Source: Kistimonas asteriae (lineage in GTDB: Bacteria > Pseudomonadota > Gammaproteobacteria > Pseudomonadales > Endozoicomonadaceae). Taken from it: a stretch of DNA of 64,000 nucleotides. Where the stretch lies: assembly GCF_018263925.1 (NCBI RefSeq), contig NZ_JAEVHF010000012.1:1-64000 (forward strand), written 5' to 3'. The stretch's first letter is position 1. Every line of letters starts with the position of its first letter. Shown here piece after piece: positions 52,105-60,882 of this stretch. Made by a program: the position numbers and the translations under genes. Under the pieces are notes generated by a model. The model ran no database searches. It was not told the origin of the DNA and saw only the letters and a program-made list of their open reading frames with translations.

Positions 52105-53120
52105 GTATTCAGGTTCCGTCGTGCATAAAGGATGAAAAAGGGCGCGCCGATCAGCGCCATGGTGACGCCAACCGGGGCTTCACGGGGCCAGACAATAAAC
52201 CGTGCCAGGATATCGGCCACCAGTAGCAGACTGGCGCCGAGTAACAGAGAGGCGGGTATTGTCCACCGGAAGTTGGTGCCCACCAGTCCACGGGCCAGGT
52301 GTGGCGCCACAAGTCCGACAAAGGCGATCGGCCCGGCCATGGCGACCGACGTCCCGGCCAGTAATACGATCACCAGGGACGCCATCAGCTTGACCCACAG
52401 GGTACGTTGCCCCAAGCCTCTGGCAACGTCATCTCCCAGTGCCTGGGCATTCATCGCGGAAGAGAGCATCAGAGCACCCAGCCAGCCGGCCAGTTGCAGG
52501 GGAACCAGCGGCATGACCAGGTCCAGCCGGCGGCCTTCCACGGAACCGGATAACCAGAACAGCACTTCCTCCAGTGCCGATTCGTTGAAGACCAGCAGGC
52601 CGGAGGTTAACGAGGATAAAAAGGCGCTGATGGCAACACCGGCCAGGGTGAGATTCAGCGGCGACAGGGTGCCACCGGACAGCCCCAACCAGTAAACGAC
52701 CAGTGCAGCCAGGGCGGCGCCCACCATGGCGAACAGGGTGTAACCTTCCAGGCTGGAGATGCCGAATACGGCAGTGGCGATCACGATGGCCAGAGAGGCG
52801 CCGCTGTTGATCCCGAATATCGCTGGCGATGCCAGCGGGTTGCGTGTCAGTCCCTGCATCAGGGAGCCGGAAACGGCCAGGCTTCCGCCCACCATCAAGG
52901 CAATGATGACCCGTGGAAGACGCATGTCGATAATAACAATATGATCACGACTTCCGTCGTAAGAAAGCAACGCTTCTACGACAGCCTGTCCGGAGATATC
53001 GGTATAGCCCAGTACCATGCTGGCGATGGCCAGTAGACATACGGTGACCAGCAGCCCCGGCATAATGAACAGGTTGCGTCGGAGCGGTGCGTGGGCAGTT
53101 TCCATCGTGATGGTGGTCAT
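52101..53120 (-). CDS. fepD: Ferric-siderophore ABC transporter permease (FepD-like, FecCD family)
   Basis: A 339-aa permease with the paired FecCD motifs RLPRVIIALMVGGSLAVSGS, LTRNPLASPAIFGINSGASL, GPIAFVGLVAPHLARGLVG and VADILARFIVWPREAPVGVT. It follows the binding-protein gene after three bases and overlaps the second permease gene by four, so the three transport genes are translated together. Confidence 0.92.
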   Translation of the reverse strand: MTTITMETAHAPLRRNLFIMPGLLVTVCLLAIASMVLGYTDISGQAVVEALLSYDGSRDHIVIIDMRLPRVIIALMVGGSLAVSGSLMQGLTRNPLASPAIFGINSGASLAIVIATAVFGISSLEGYTLFAMVGAALAALVVYWLGLSGGTLSPLNLTLAGVAISAFLSSLTSGLLVFNESALEEVLFWLSGSVEGRRLDLVMPLVPLQLAGWLGALMLSSAMNAQALGDDVARGLGQRTLWVKLMASLVIVLLAGTSVAMAGPIAFVGLVAPHLARGLVGTNFRWTIPASLLLGASLLLVADILARFIVWPREAPVGVTMALIGAPFFILYARRNLNT

Positions 53121-53123
53121 CGT

Positions 53124-54107
53124 TTAGCCTTGAGCACCGCTTGGATCTGCTTTCAGCAGCAGCCCCTCAATATCATCCAGTACCTTATGGGCGGAGAGAA
53201 TGCCGTAGGATTTGTTCCAGATATCGTTATTGACCTGGAAAATCTGACCCTTTTGGCTGGCCTGAAGGGATTGCCACAACGGGTTGTCAAGCCAGCTTCG
53301 GGCATTCTGTTCACCTTTGACCGGGTCTGCCGAGGCAAAGGTGAAATAGAACTGAACATCGGCATCCGCTTCTGGAATGCGTTCACGGGTCAGGGGTTCG
53401 GCAAACCCTGAGGTATCGTGCAGGGCGGGGCGGTCAAATCCCAGCGCTTTGATCAGGCTCGCCGCAAAACTGTCGTTGTAATAGAAGCGTGCGCCAGTGA
53501 CCTGGAATCGGATCACAGCGACTTGCTGATCCAGCCAGCCAGCTTCATCCAGACAGGTGGACAGTGAAGCAATATGCTGGTCAAGTGTTGCGAGCAGTTG
53601 TTCACCCTCAGGCTTACGATTGACCGCGTCGCTCATCAGCATCAGGTTTTCACGCAGGGCACCATGGAATTGGTCGGCAAAGACGGTGGGCGCAATGGCG
53701 CTGAGCTGCGGATAAATTTGTTCCTGCCGTGACTTGAGGCCAAGAATCAGATCTGGCTTGAGGCTGGCGACCACTTCCAGGTTGACCTGCTTCTCTTCAC
53801 CCACTACTGCAACGTCCGCCATGGCCTCACGGATATGGGCAAACCAGGTATCGGCTGGGTCAGCGGTGCTGGAACGCACGGCGCCAACGGGAGCGATACC
53901 CAGCGCCAGCAGGGTTTCCGTGGCTTCCGTAGACAGCACGACGATCCGTTTCGGGGTTTTCGGTGCCCGTGTCTCACCCATAGCGTGTTGAACCGTTCGA
54001 TGGGTATCCGCAGTCTGAGTCTGTTCCTGTTGGGGGACATCATCAGAACAGCCGGCCAGGGTCAGTCCCAGGCCGATGACGGTCAGAAGGCGTTTGATGG
54101 GTTGCAT
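53124..54107 (-). CDS. Iron-siderophore periplasmic binding lipoprotein (FepB-like)
   Basis: A 327-aa class III binding protein starting MQPIKRLLTVIGLGLTLAGC; AAGGAG five bases before the ATG at 54107 decides against the longer frame. LAGC is a lipobox, so unlike E. coli FepB it is probably lipid-anchored. The body shows PKRIVVLSTEATETLLALGI, FAHIREAMADVAVVGEEKQV, NLEVVASLKPDLILGLK and the C-terminal NDIWNKSYGILSAHKVLDDI. It hands the ferric chelate to the FepDG-like permease. Confidence 0.9.
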   Translation of the reverse strand: MQPIKRLLTVIGLGLTLAGCSDDVPQQEQTQTADTHRTVQHAMGETRAPKTPKRIVVLSTEATETLLALGIAPVGAVRSSTADPADTWFAHIREAMADVAVVGEEKQVNLEVVASLKPDLILGLKSRQEQIYPQLSAIAPTVFADQFHGALRENLMLMSDAVNRKPEGEQLLATLDQHIASLSTCLDEAGWLDQQVAVIRFQVTGARFYYNDSFAASLIKALGFDRPALHDTSGFAEPLTRERIPEADADVQFYFTFASADPVKGEQNARSWLDNPLWQSLQASQKGQIFQVNNDIWNKSYGILSAHKVLDDIEGLLLKADPSGAQG

Positions 54108-54158
54108 GACGCTCCTTACTAAGAGTGTGTAGCGTGATGTACGTGAAATGGATGACAC

Positions 54159-54187
54159 GCCCGCCCCGCGATATTGCAGGGCGGGCG
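54159..54187 (-). other. GC-rich hairpin between receptor and binding-protein genes
   Basis: CGCCCGCCC and GGGCGGGCG form a perfect 9-bp stem around an 11-base loop just after the receptor stop, with no T-run. It could lower read-through into the transport genes or protect the receptor mRNA, giving more receptor than transporter. Confidence 0.5.
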
Positions 54188-54193
54188 CGATGA

Positions 54194-56158
54194 TCAGAAG
54201 GTCGTGGTAAAGCCGACGTACCAGGTTCTTGGGTCTTCGCTGTAACCCATCACGGTAGCCTCATGAGGAAGGCTTTCATCCGTGACGTTGGTAACGCCCG
54301 CGCGGAGGCGGAGCGATTCCGTCATCTGGTAGTTCACACCCAGGTCAACCAGCGAGTAGCCGTTAAGGTCGACCTCATCGCTGAGTTTCTGATCTCCAAT
54401 GTAACTGGCGCGCACAAAGGTGCCCATCTTCGGAGAAGCCTGCCAGTTCAATTTTGCCGAGGCATTCTGTCTCGGACGGTCAGTCAGGATGTCGCCGGTG
54501 GTTTCATCACGGGCATCGGTATAGGTGTAATCGCCGTTCAGTGAGAGCGTTTGGGTCAGCGCCAGTCGTCCGCCCAGTTCAATGCCCTTGATCTTGGCTT
54601 TTTCGACATTCTTGTAGGTGTAGACGTCGCGTCCGTCTTCGGTGCCAAGATGATTGTCAAAGTCACGTGCAATCAGGTTTTCCACGTCATTCTGGAAAAC
54701 GGCTGCCTCTACTTCCCAGTTGTCCTGTTGATAGTTGGCGGCCATTTCATAACTGGTGCTGGTTTCCGGTTGCAGGTCCGGGTTACCAATAATCCAGCAG
54801 CCACCTTTGCAACTGCTCAGGCGGTAATCCTTGTTCAGCTGCAGCAGGGAGGGGGCCTTGAATGCCTTGCCTACGCCGCCTTTCAGTGTCAGATTGTCAG
54901 TGACACTGTGCACCAGGTAAGCCCGGGGGCTGTATTCTGTACCGAAGTTTTCATGATGGTCGATACGCGTACCGTAGGTCAGTGTCCAGTCATCGGCCAG
55001 CTGCCATTCATCCTGGGCGAACAGGGCTTTCTGGGTGACATCGGCCTTACCTGTAGTCTGGAGGTCACGGCTGTTATCCAGTTCTGTCTTACGAACTTCG
55101 CCTCCCATGGTGAGGCGGTGACTGCCAAAGTCAGTGGACACAGAACCATCAACGACATTGTTGGTTTCCGTCACATAGTCCCTGCGGTTCAGCGTGAAAT
55201 CCTGCTCACCGATCTCGACTTCTTCCCGATAGTAGCGGGCCTGAGACTCACCCCAGCTCCAGTCACCACCGTGTGTCAACGCGATGCTGTTGCGCTTCAC
55301 TTTCTGGTTGGTTGGCGTCAGTCCCTTTGTGGATTCGATGATGCCATCACGCTGGTCGTTGCTGTGGGTGACATCAATATCCAGGGTTTCATTATCGTTG
55401 ATCAGCCAGTTCAGGCTACCTGCAAGGCTCAGCGTGTCGCGTTCTTCCAAGGCAGTGACAGCGCTGCGTGAACCGTTGTAGGGCTTCCATTTGTCCCTGT
55501 CACTTTTGTTGACAGAGAGATTGAGGTACAGCGCGTCATCAATCAGTGCGCCGCCGGTGTTCAGGCCGACAATGGTTTCGGTGCCACCATTGCCGCCTTC
55601 GGGTTGGGCGATATCGCTGCTGAATGTGCTGCGCCATTCGTTGTCCGGCAGCTTGGTGATGATGTTAATGACGCCACCCAGTGCTTCAGACCCATAAAGT
55701 GCAGACATGGGGCCGCGGATGATCTCGATCCGTTCAATGTTGTCCTGCGGGATGGTGGACAGGTCGAAGTCATTGCCACGGACAATGGCATTCGAGGAAC
55801 TCATCTTCCGGCCATTCACCATGATCAGTGTGTAGTCACTGTCCATGCCACGAATACTGATCGACTGACGACCCGCGCGTCCACCTTCTTTCCGGCTTTC
55901 TACACCCACCGCCTGTTTAACGATGTCGTTAAGCGCCATCGTCGTCTGTGACTGGATGTCTTCACTGGTGATCACCGACATGGACGCAGGTGCAGTGGCC
56001 AGGCTGTTTTCTGTCTTGGTCGCCGTTACGACGACCTGGTCAAATACCAACGGGCTGCCGAGTTGTTTTTTATCGTCAGTTTCAGCCTCTGCCAGTGCGG
56101 GCATGGTAACAGCGACAGCCATAGCCAATAGGCAATGTTTGCCTGGAAAGTGCGTCAT
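54194..56158 (-). CDS. TonB-dependent catecholate siderophore receptor (IrgA/CirA/FepA-like)
   Basis: A 654-aa outer-membrane receptor. Residues 1-25 are a signal peptide (ending ALAEA). A TonB-box-like DQVVVTATKTE lies near residue 40. The plug domain spans about 45-165 (SMSVITSEDIQSQTTMALND, SIRGMDSDYTLIMVNGRKMS, NIERIEIIRGPMSALYGSEA, GGVINIITK). The beta-barrel ends in aromatic FTTTF. The loop CKGGCWIIGNPDLQPETS matches the FepA/IrgA group, which imports catecholates such as enterobactin or linear DHBS forms; the chelate is inferred. A Fur-like box lies 25 bases upstream. No siderophore biosynthesis genes are in the window. Confidence 0.92.
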   Translation of the reverse strand: MTHFPGKHCLLAMAVAVTMPALAEAETDDKKQLGSPLVFDQVVVTATKTENSLATAPASMSVITSEDIQSQTTMALNDIVKQAVGVESRKEGGRAGRQSISIRGMDSDYTLIMVNGRKMSSSNAIVRGNDFDLSTIPQDNIERIEIIRGPMSALYGSEALGGVINIITKLPDNEWRSTFSSDIAQPEGGNGGTETIVGLNTGGALIDDALYLNLSVNKSDRDKWKPYNGSRSAVTALEERDTLSLAGSLNWLINDNETLDIDVTHSNDQRDGIIESTKGLTPTNQKVKRNSIALTHGGDWSWGESQARYYREEVEIGEQDFTLNRRDYVTETNNVVDGSVSTDFGSHRLTMGGEVRKTELDNSRDLQTTGKADVTQKALFAQDEWQLADDWTLTYGTRIDHHENFGTEYSPRAYLVHSVTDNLTLKGGVGKAFKAPSLLQLNKDYRLSSCKGGCWIIGNPDLQPETSTSYEMAANYQQDNWEVEAAVFQNDVENLIARDFDNHLGTEDGRDVYTYKNVEKAKIKGIELGGRLALTQTLSLNGDYTYTDARDETTGDILTDRPRQNASAKLNWQASPKMGTFVRASYIGDQKLSDEVDLNGYSLVDLGVNYQMTESLRLRAGVTNVTDESLPHEATVMGYSEDPRTWYVGFTTTF

Positions 56159-56182
56159 GAAGCGAGTTCCTGAATGTTTTCT

Positions 56183-56203
56183 AAATGCAAACTATTCGTA
56201 TTT
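56183..56203 (-). promoter_or_regulatory. Probable Fur box of the siderophore uptake locus
   Basis: AAATGCAAACTATTCGTATTT is an imperfect dyad (AAATGC against GTATTT) of the size and A+T-rich pattern of gammaproteobacterial Fur boxes and lies 25-45 bases before the receptor ATG. Iron-dependent repression of such loci by Fur is established in relatives; the match here is by eye. Confidence 0.6.
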
Positions 56204-56222
56204 ACATTATTGATCAATAGTT

Positions 56223-56702
56223 GTTTGTACGGATGTGCTGATGGCCCGCTACTTTTTACGTTGTCCGGAAAGACCGCTTACGGAGGGAGAGCCCTTGGTT
56301 TGGCATTTTTGTAATGTCAGGAAAGGTGAAATAGGGAGTAGCTGTTTCTGACAATGCGTTGTTATCAGTAGTGAATAGCAGTCAGAGAGTCTGTGGTCAG
56401 GTGGTTTTATGATTTCGGTGGAAGGCGTCGTTCGAAGGGCTTCGAGTTGTAGCTTTAGTGGGGGCCGAAAACAATAGTGCAGCGTATTTTACTTAGCGCG
56501 CCAGCTTCCTCTTTCCGCTGCTGGCTTATCTTTACAGTGCAGGTCAAAAATCGTCAGAGTGACTGAAAGATAAATTATTAAAACCAGGGAGGGTATTTTT
56601 TGTAGCCAAATTTCCGTTATCTGAGTAAACAAGCATCCACTACAGAATAATTCCGGCTTTGAAGTCCCTTTATGCAACATTAAAAAATGTAGCGCCGATA
56701 AT
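56223..56702. other. Intergenic region without a supported gene
   Basis: About 480 A+T-rich bases between the receptor gene start and the oxidoreductase gene end. The only long frame (56489-56716, minus strand) begins with GTG inside the oxidoreductase 3' end and has no ribosome binding site, so it is not accepted. No tRNA, terminator or repeat was recognised. Confidence 0.5.
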
Positions 56703-57737
56703 TTAGAGCACTTCACTTAGCGATAATGTTTTACCTGCGTAGCTGCTTTTTTCAGCCAGCTCCAGAATTTTAATGACACGCACAGCCTCTTCGCTATCCA
56801 CGGGAACAGGCTCACCTCTCTCTATCGCACCGGCTATACCTTCATAATAAGAGAGGTAGCTACCCTTCTCAGTTTCTATGCTATCCCGGTGACTACCATG
56901 ATTGAGAGTGCCGAAACTATCCTCATCTTCGAGGCCGAAGCAGGGATCCTTAGGGCTGATCCCATCTTTTAACTGGGACTCCTGAGGATCCAGTCCGTGC
57001 TTAACATAACTGCCCTTATTTCCCTGAATATGAAAACGGCTGTTAGGCCCTGCAGCGTATGGGCTGGAGTGAAGAACCACTTCTTTGTCCGGGTAGTGGA
57101 GCATGACATGGAAATAATCCGTCGCTTTTGAATTATCCCTTAAAGCCAGGCAGCGAGCAGTCAATGACTGTGGCAATCCGAACAGTGTCAGAGCTTGATC
57201 AATAAGGTGAGCCCCTAAATCAAACCAGACACCACCACCTGGTACCGGTAGCTCTTTCCAGCGCTCCCGCACTTCAGGACGAAAACGGTCAAAGTGCGAC
57301 TCAAAGAACCGAATATCTCCAAGCTGATTATTTGCAATTAACGTCTTAACCGTTAAGAAATCACCATCCCAGCGTCGGTTATGAAATACCGATAAAATCC
57401 GTTTTTTATCTTTAGCCAGACGTACTAATTTATCCGCTTCCCTACCTGTGGTTGCCATGGGTTTTTCCAAAACCACGTGCTTACCCTGCTCCAGACATAA
57501 CTTAGCTAATGAAAAATGAACATCATTGGGTGCAGTGATAACCACTAATTCAACATCAGCCGATTGAATCAGCTCATCAGCTGAAGAAAATAGCTGCACA
57601 TTGGGGAATGTATCACGAACACTCGCGGCCTGACTTGAACTGATGGCAACCAGCTCAAACGAGTCAGTCGCGTCGATCAGGGGTAAATGAAAGACTGTCG
57701 CCGAAAAGCCGAAGCCGATTACACCAACTTTAATCAT
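56703..57737 (-). CDS. Gfo/Idh/MocA-family NAD(P)-dependent oxidoreductase (YdgJ-like)
   Basis: A 344-aa oxidoreductase: Rossmann domain at residues 1-120 (IKVGVIGFGFSATVFHLPLI), the catalytic EKP motif in HVVLEKPMATTGREADKLVR, then FHNRRWDGDFLTVKTLI, FESHFDRFRPEVRERWKE and VWFDLGAHLIDQALTLFGLP. It aligns along its whole length with E. coli YdgJ. Members oxidise or reduce sugars and inositols; substrate unknown. The gene is visibly richer in A+T than those on either side, which may indicate separate acquisition. It is monocistronic. Confidence 0.9.
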   Translation of the reverse strand: MIKVGVIGFGFSATVFHLPLIDATDSFELVAISSSQAASVRDTFPNVQLFSSADELIQSADVELVVITAPNDVHFSLAKLCLEQGKHVVLEKPMATTGREADKLVRLAKDKKRILSVFHNRRWDGDFLTVKTLIANNQLGDIRFFESHFDRFRPEVRERWKELPVPGGGVWFDLGAHLIDQALTLFGLPQSLTARCLALRDNSKATDYFHVMLHYPDKEVVLHSSPYAAGPNSRFHIQGNKGSYVKHGLDPQESQLKDGISPKDPCFGLEDEDSFGTLNHGSHRDSIETEKGSYLSYYEGIAGAIERGEPVPVDSEEAVRVIKILELAEKSSYAGKTLSLSEVL

Positions 57738-57847
57738 AATAAAATTAATAGCTCTATATGCAGCACATTAGAGTCATGACGATGTGGTGGAGTGAGTCTC
57801 TGAAGGAATGTTTATCCAGAGCACCGCTTGAGTTGCTGCTCCAAGGC

Positions 57848-57879
57848 TACTGCCTGACAGGTTTTACTATCAGGCAGTA
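57848..57879. repeat. 10-bp perfect inverted repeat after sodB
   Basis: TACTGCCTGA and TCAGGCAGTA flank a 12-base loop in the 217-base gap between the sodB stop and the oxidoreductase start. No T-run follows on either strand. It may end or stabilise sodB mRNA. The rest of this gap shows no gene. Confidence 0.45.
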
Positions 57880-57954
57880 TGACGAAGAATGTCATTTGCA
57901 TGGATTAAATAGAATTTTATCCTGATTTAATCCAGTGGCAGACTACATGCCTCT

Positions 57955-58536
57955 TTACGCGGCAAAGTTGGCAGCGATGAACTCCCAGTTAACCAGCTTC
58001 CAGAAAGCAGCCAGGTAATCAGGGCGAACATTGCGGTAGTCGATATAGTATGCGTGTTCCCAGACGTCGCAGGTCATCAGCGCGGTCTGGTCAGTGGTCA
58101 GTGGTGTAGCGGCATTACTGGTGTTGACAATTTCAACGGTGCCGTCAGTGTTCTTGACCAGCCAGGTCCAGCCGGAGCCGAAGTTGTTCACGGCGCTTTC
58201 AGTGAACTGTTTCTGGAACGCGTCGAAAGAACCGAAGGCTTTGTTGATGGTGTCAGCCAGCTTACCCGTGGGCTCGCCACCACCGTTGGGGCTCAGGCAG
58301 TGCCAGTAGAAGGTGTGGTTCCAGATCTGGGCTGCATTATTAAAAATGCCGCCTTGAGAGGTCTTGATGATTTCTTCCAGATCCTTGCCTTCCAGCTCAG
58401 TCCCTTCAACCAGACCGTTAAGCTTCACCACGTAAGTGTTGTGATGCTTGCCGTAGTGGTAGTCCAGGGTTTCTTTGGAAATATGGGGCTCCAGGGCGTC
58501 CCGTTCGTAAGGCAGGGCGGGCAGTTCGAATGCCAT
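57955..58536 (-). CDS. sodB: Iron superoxide dismutase SodB
   Basis: A 193-aa cytoplasmic enzyme that dismutates superoxide. The ATG at 58536 follows GGAGATATC and gives the standard start [20 protein letters not shown]. Metal ligands are H27 (LDYHYGKHH), the histidine in IWNHTFYW, and D and H in [12 protein letters not shown]. The iron form is indicated by [20 protein letters not shown] and [11 protein letters not shown]. It is monocistronic. In relatives sodB responds to iron through Fur and RyhB; no such element was identified here. Confidence 0.97.
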   Translation of the reverse strand: MAFELPALPYERDALEPHISKETLDYHYGKHHNTYVVKLNGLVEGTELEGKDLEEIIKTSQGGIFNNAAQIWNHTFYWHCLSPNGGGEPTGKLADTINKAFGSFDAFQKQFTESAVNNFGSGWTWLVKNTDGTVEIVNTSNAATPLTTDQTALMTCDVWEHAYYIDYRNVRPDYLAAFWKLVNWEFIAANFAA

Positions 58537-58767
58537 GTTTGATATCTCCATTTCAGGGTTGGCTAAATACGGTCTGCACATCCAACCGATAACACGCCTC
58601 TTTCTGCGGAGAGTAAATGCTACGGGGCGATGTGAGTTTCTTAGCCTGCGGATAATAGCATTGGGCGACAGCGTTATCTACGGAGTCTGCGCAGGGTTAT
58701 TCGGCCTGGTCGGGTGTTGTATTCGCCCAGGTGGGTAACGTGTACGGTTATCCGCACCCGGCAGGCT

Positions 58768-59106
58768 TCATGCGACCACGCGCCCGCGATAGATGCGGGT
58801 CTTTGTGGTGATGGTGTGAGCGGGGAGTGTGGTCTCACTATTGTTGAACGGCTCAGGGCGTCCTGTGTGCGTTGTGGGTTCTGATCCTTTATCCAGGTCG
58901 CGTTCCGTGATGTTAAGGCCGGCCAGCTGCAGGAATTGCAGTGCCTTGGTGCGGGTGGTGCTGTCACGGGTCTGTCTGACAAGGCGGTGGATTTCATCAA
59001 TCGTGTCGTCAGAACTGAAACGGATGTTGATATCAAACTCTGCCTTGATGCGACGCCTTAGAACCTGCAGCAGGTCTATCATCTGCTTGGTGTATTGGAC
59101 CGTCAT
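58768..59106 (-). CDS. Hypothetical protein, 112 aa
   Basis: A small basic/acidic mixed helical protein, MTVQYTKQMIDLLQVLRRRI, with a C-terminal disordered-looking tail (EPTTHTGRPEPFNNSETTLP) and ending KTRIYRGRVVA. AAGGGA seven bases before the ATG supports it well. The tail ending YRGRVV recalls short proteins that append a repeated YRG motif, but no family is assigned. It is divergent from the coiled-coil membrane protein gene and lies upstream of sodB on the same strand. Confidence 0.65.
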   Translation of the reverse strand: MTVQYTKQMIDLLQVLRRRIKAEFDINIRFSSDDTIDEIHRLVRQTRDSTTRTKALQFLQLAGLNITERDLDKGSEPTTHTGRPEPFNNSETTLPAHTITTKTRIYRGRVVA

Positions 59107-59342
59107 GCGATATTCCCTTTTGCTTCAGTGTGCCAGAATGAACCTGCAATTTTGGTTCCAGTTTGAGATGTCAGGCGCCAGGCGGAGGTTGGCCTGATCA
59201 TCTGGCATGACACAGGGCGCACTCTTCTGGTATTGCACAGTGTTGGTGCGACAAGGGTTGTATTGGGTCTGCAATCGCTTTGCACTACAATGGCGGCCAT
59301 TGCGGTATTAACCTTCTTCCCCAACAGATTTGTGAACACGGA

Positions 59343-60203
59343 ATGACAATACATTCAGATGACCGGGATGATCTCGACAATTTACCGAGTCTCTCACTGT
59401 CTCCCGATGAGGTGACGGAACGCTCGCCGGCATCCCGCCCAGGTGCTAAAAAAAAGGCGGTGCATGATCAGGCCAAAGGACAGTCGGCCGGCTCAGCTGG
59501 AACCGGATTGTTCCTGATTCTGTTGGGCTTGCTGCTGGCTGTGGGTGGGTTTGGTTATTTTCAGATTACGTCGTTGCAGCAAGAGCTGCTGGCGACCCGT
59601 AGCCTGGTGGCGGCAGCAGAAAAGCAGCTGACAGATGTCTCGGGTGCTGTCACAGAAACCGGGCAGACAATGAGTCAAAGCGACCAGCAGGTTAAGTCAG
59701 AGTTAAAGGATATCAATTTTGAAATCCGTAAGCTCTGGGACCTGACGAACAAGCGTAATCGCAAGGACATTGACGCGCTGGAAAAACAGCTGGCTGATAA
59801 TGCGGCGAGCCTCAAAACGCTGAAGTCATCAGCAGACAGCGCCCTGAAACAGGCCAAGCAATATTCAGGCACACTGGATAAGACGGTTTCCAGACTGGAG
59901 CTGATTGAGCGCCAGATTAAAGGTATCAGTGCAGACCTGGTTGCGAATACATCGGCCTCGCGGGAAGAACTCGATATGCTGACGACATCTGTCGAGGGTT
60001 TGCGCCAGGAGGCTGGTAAGGCGCTGACAGATGTCAAGGCGCTGAAAGCCGACATGAAACAGCAGATGAGTCTGTCAAAGGATGCATCGCGATCCATGGA
60101 CAGTTATCGCCAGCAAATCAACAAGCGTCTCTTGCAGCTTGAGAATGCGGTCAGGGAAGTGCAGCAGGGAGGTAGTGATAGCGGCTTGACGCCTACGCTG
60201 TGA
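59343..60203 (+). CDS. Single-pass membrane protein with long coiled coil
   Basis: A 286-aa protein from the ATG at 59343. Residues 1-50 are polar and proline/serine-rich, about 52-75 form one membrane helix (GLFLILLGLLLAVGGFGYFQ), and 78-280 are a nearly continuous coiled coil with heptads of Leu, Ile and Ala separated by Lys, Asp, Glu and Gln. Topology is probably N-in with the coil in the periplasm. Such proteins occur widely in Pseudomonas-like bacteria as uncharacterised membrane or chromosome-partition ATPase-like proteins; no motif identifies a function. It is followed by a 13-bp hairpin between convergent genes. Confidence 0.75.
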   Translation: MTIHSDDRDDLDNLPSLSLSPDEVTERSPASRPGAKKKAVHDQAKGQSAGSAGTGLFLILLGLLLAVGGFGYFQITSLQQELLATRSLVAAAEKQLTDVSGAVTETGQTMSQSDQQVKSELKDINFEIRKLWDLTNKRNRKDIDALEKQLADNAASLKTLKSSADSALKQAKQYSGTLDKTVSRLELIERQIKGISADLVANTSASREELDMLTTSVEGLRQEAGKALTDVKALKADMKQQMSLSKDASRSMDSYRQQINKRLLQLENAVREVQQGGSDSGLTPTL

Positions 60204-60216
60204 TCGCGCAAAGGCT

Positions 60217-60254
60217 TGCAGGATAAGCCCTGAACTGCCATGGCTTATCCTGCA
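60217..60254. terminator. Hairpin between convergent genes, possible terminator
   Basis: TGCAGGATAAGCC and GGCTTATCCTGCA form a perfect 13-bp stem with a 12-base loop, centred between the stops at 60203 and 60259. It lacks a T-run, so termination would need Rho or be inefficient, but its position and perfection suggest a shared 3' structure. Confidence 0.55.
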
Positions 60255-60258
60255 TCGT

Positions 60259-60534
60259 TCAGGAGTGAGAAGGTGTCTCATGAGCCCCGGCGCGCGGCGG
60301 GGGTAATGAACCGAAACTGTTCAGATGCTCAAGCAGCTGCCGGCTTTCCAGCTCTTTCTCAAAGCGCAGCTCCCTGGATTGATGATTCCAGCCTTCCCTT
60401 GCCATGGCGTGTGTCTTTCGCTTGGGACCGCACGCGCCACATTCCCGGCACTGGATGCGGTAGCTGAGCAGATAACCGGCTGAACCAATATGTATGCTGC
60501 CACAAAACGGGCAGTTCTCCAGCTGGTATCTCAT
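60259..60534 (-). CDS. Lar-like zinc-ribbon protein (restriction alleviation protein family)
   Basis: A 91-aa protein beginning MRYQLENCPFCGSIHIGSAG; AGGGGG just before the ATG at 60534 fixes the start. CPFCGS and CRECGACGP form a four-cysteine zinc ribbon, followed by AMAREGWNHQS, which matches the Lar family pattern (CPFCG, then C-CGA-GP, then A-WN). Rac-prophage Lar modulates type I restriction, but most short Lar-like ribbons are phage or chromosomal proteins of unknown role. No prophage genes surround it. The C-terminal third is polar and disordered-looking. Confidence 0.7.
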   Translation of the reverse strand: MRYQLENCPFCGSIHIGSAGYLLSYRIQCRECGACGPKRKTHAMAREGWNHQSRELRFEKELESRQLLEHLNSFGSLPPPRAGAHETPSHS

Positions 60535-60594
60535 AGGCACCCCCTCTTCTATCCCTTGTGGTGGTTGTGCGTACGGCACACTACAACAAGTCAC

Positions 60595-60882
60595 AGCGTT
60601 GGGTTTACTGCACTGCTTTGCTACATGTTTGTATTACGCGTCGTTTTAATTGTTTATTCAATATCTTGATGTGTCTGTTTTTTATTGCACAACATGTTGT
60701 GTGCTTTGAACTAGTCTAGGTCGCTGGTGACGATTTGCAAGTTTTTGGCTTGCACTGTGATGGTGCTACTTTCCTGTATGTCCTCATTGATTCGATGCAT
60801 CGATACTAGAGGTGCCCCTGTTTACTTTGCTCACGGGTGTGGAAATCACTTACCATACCGGCCTTCTTAAATTGGCAGATTG
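60595..60882. other. Divergent intergenic region with two palindromes
   Basis: No gene is seen. Two perfect palindromes occur: CACAACATGTTGTG (60688-60701), extended as GCACAACATGTTGTGTGC with one mismatch, and TCGATGCATCGA (60792-60803). They lie between the divergent Lar-like and lipoprotein genes and are candidate operators. Confidence 0.5.

Noticed and set aside
54551..55471. 306-codon plus-strand frame opposite the TonB-dependent receptor
   Set aside because: Long only because it mirrors the receptor's codon pattern; the receptor on the other strand is certain.
56489..56716. 75-codon minus-strand frame before the YdgJ-like gene
   Set aside because: GTG start within the end of another gene, no ribosome binding site, no recognisable domain.
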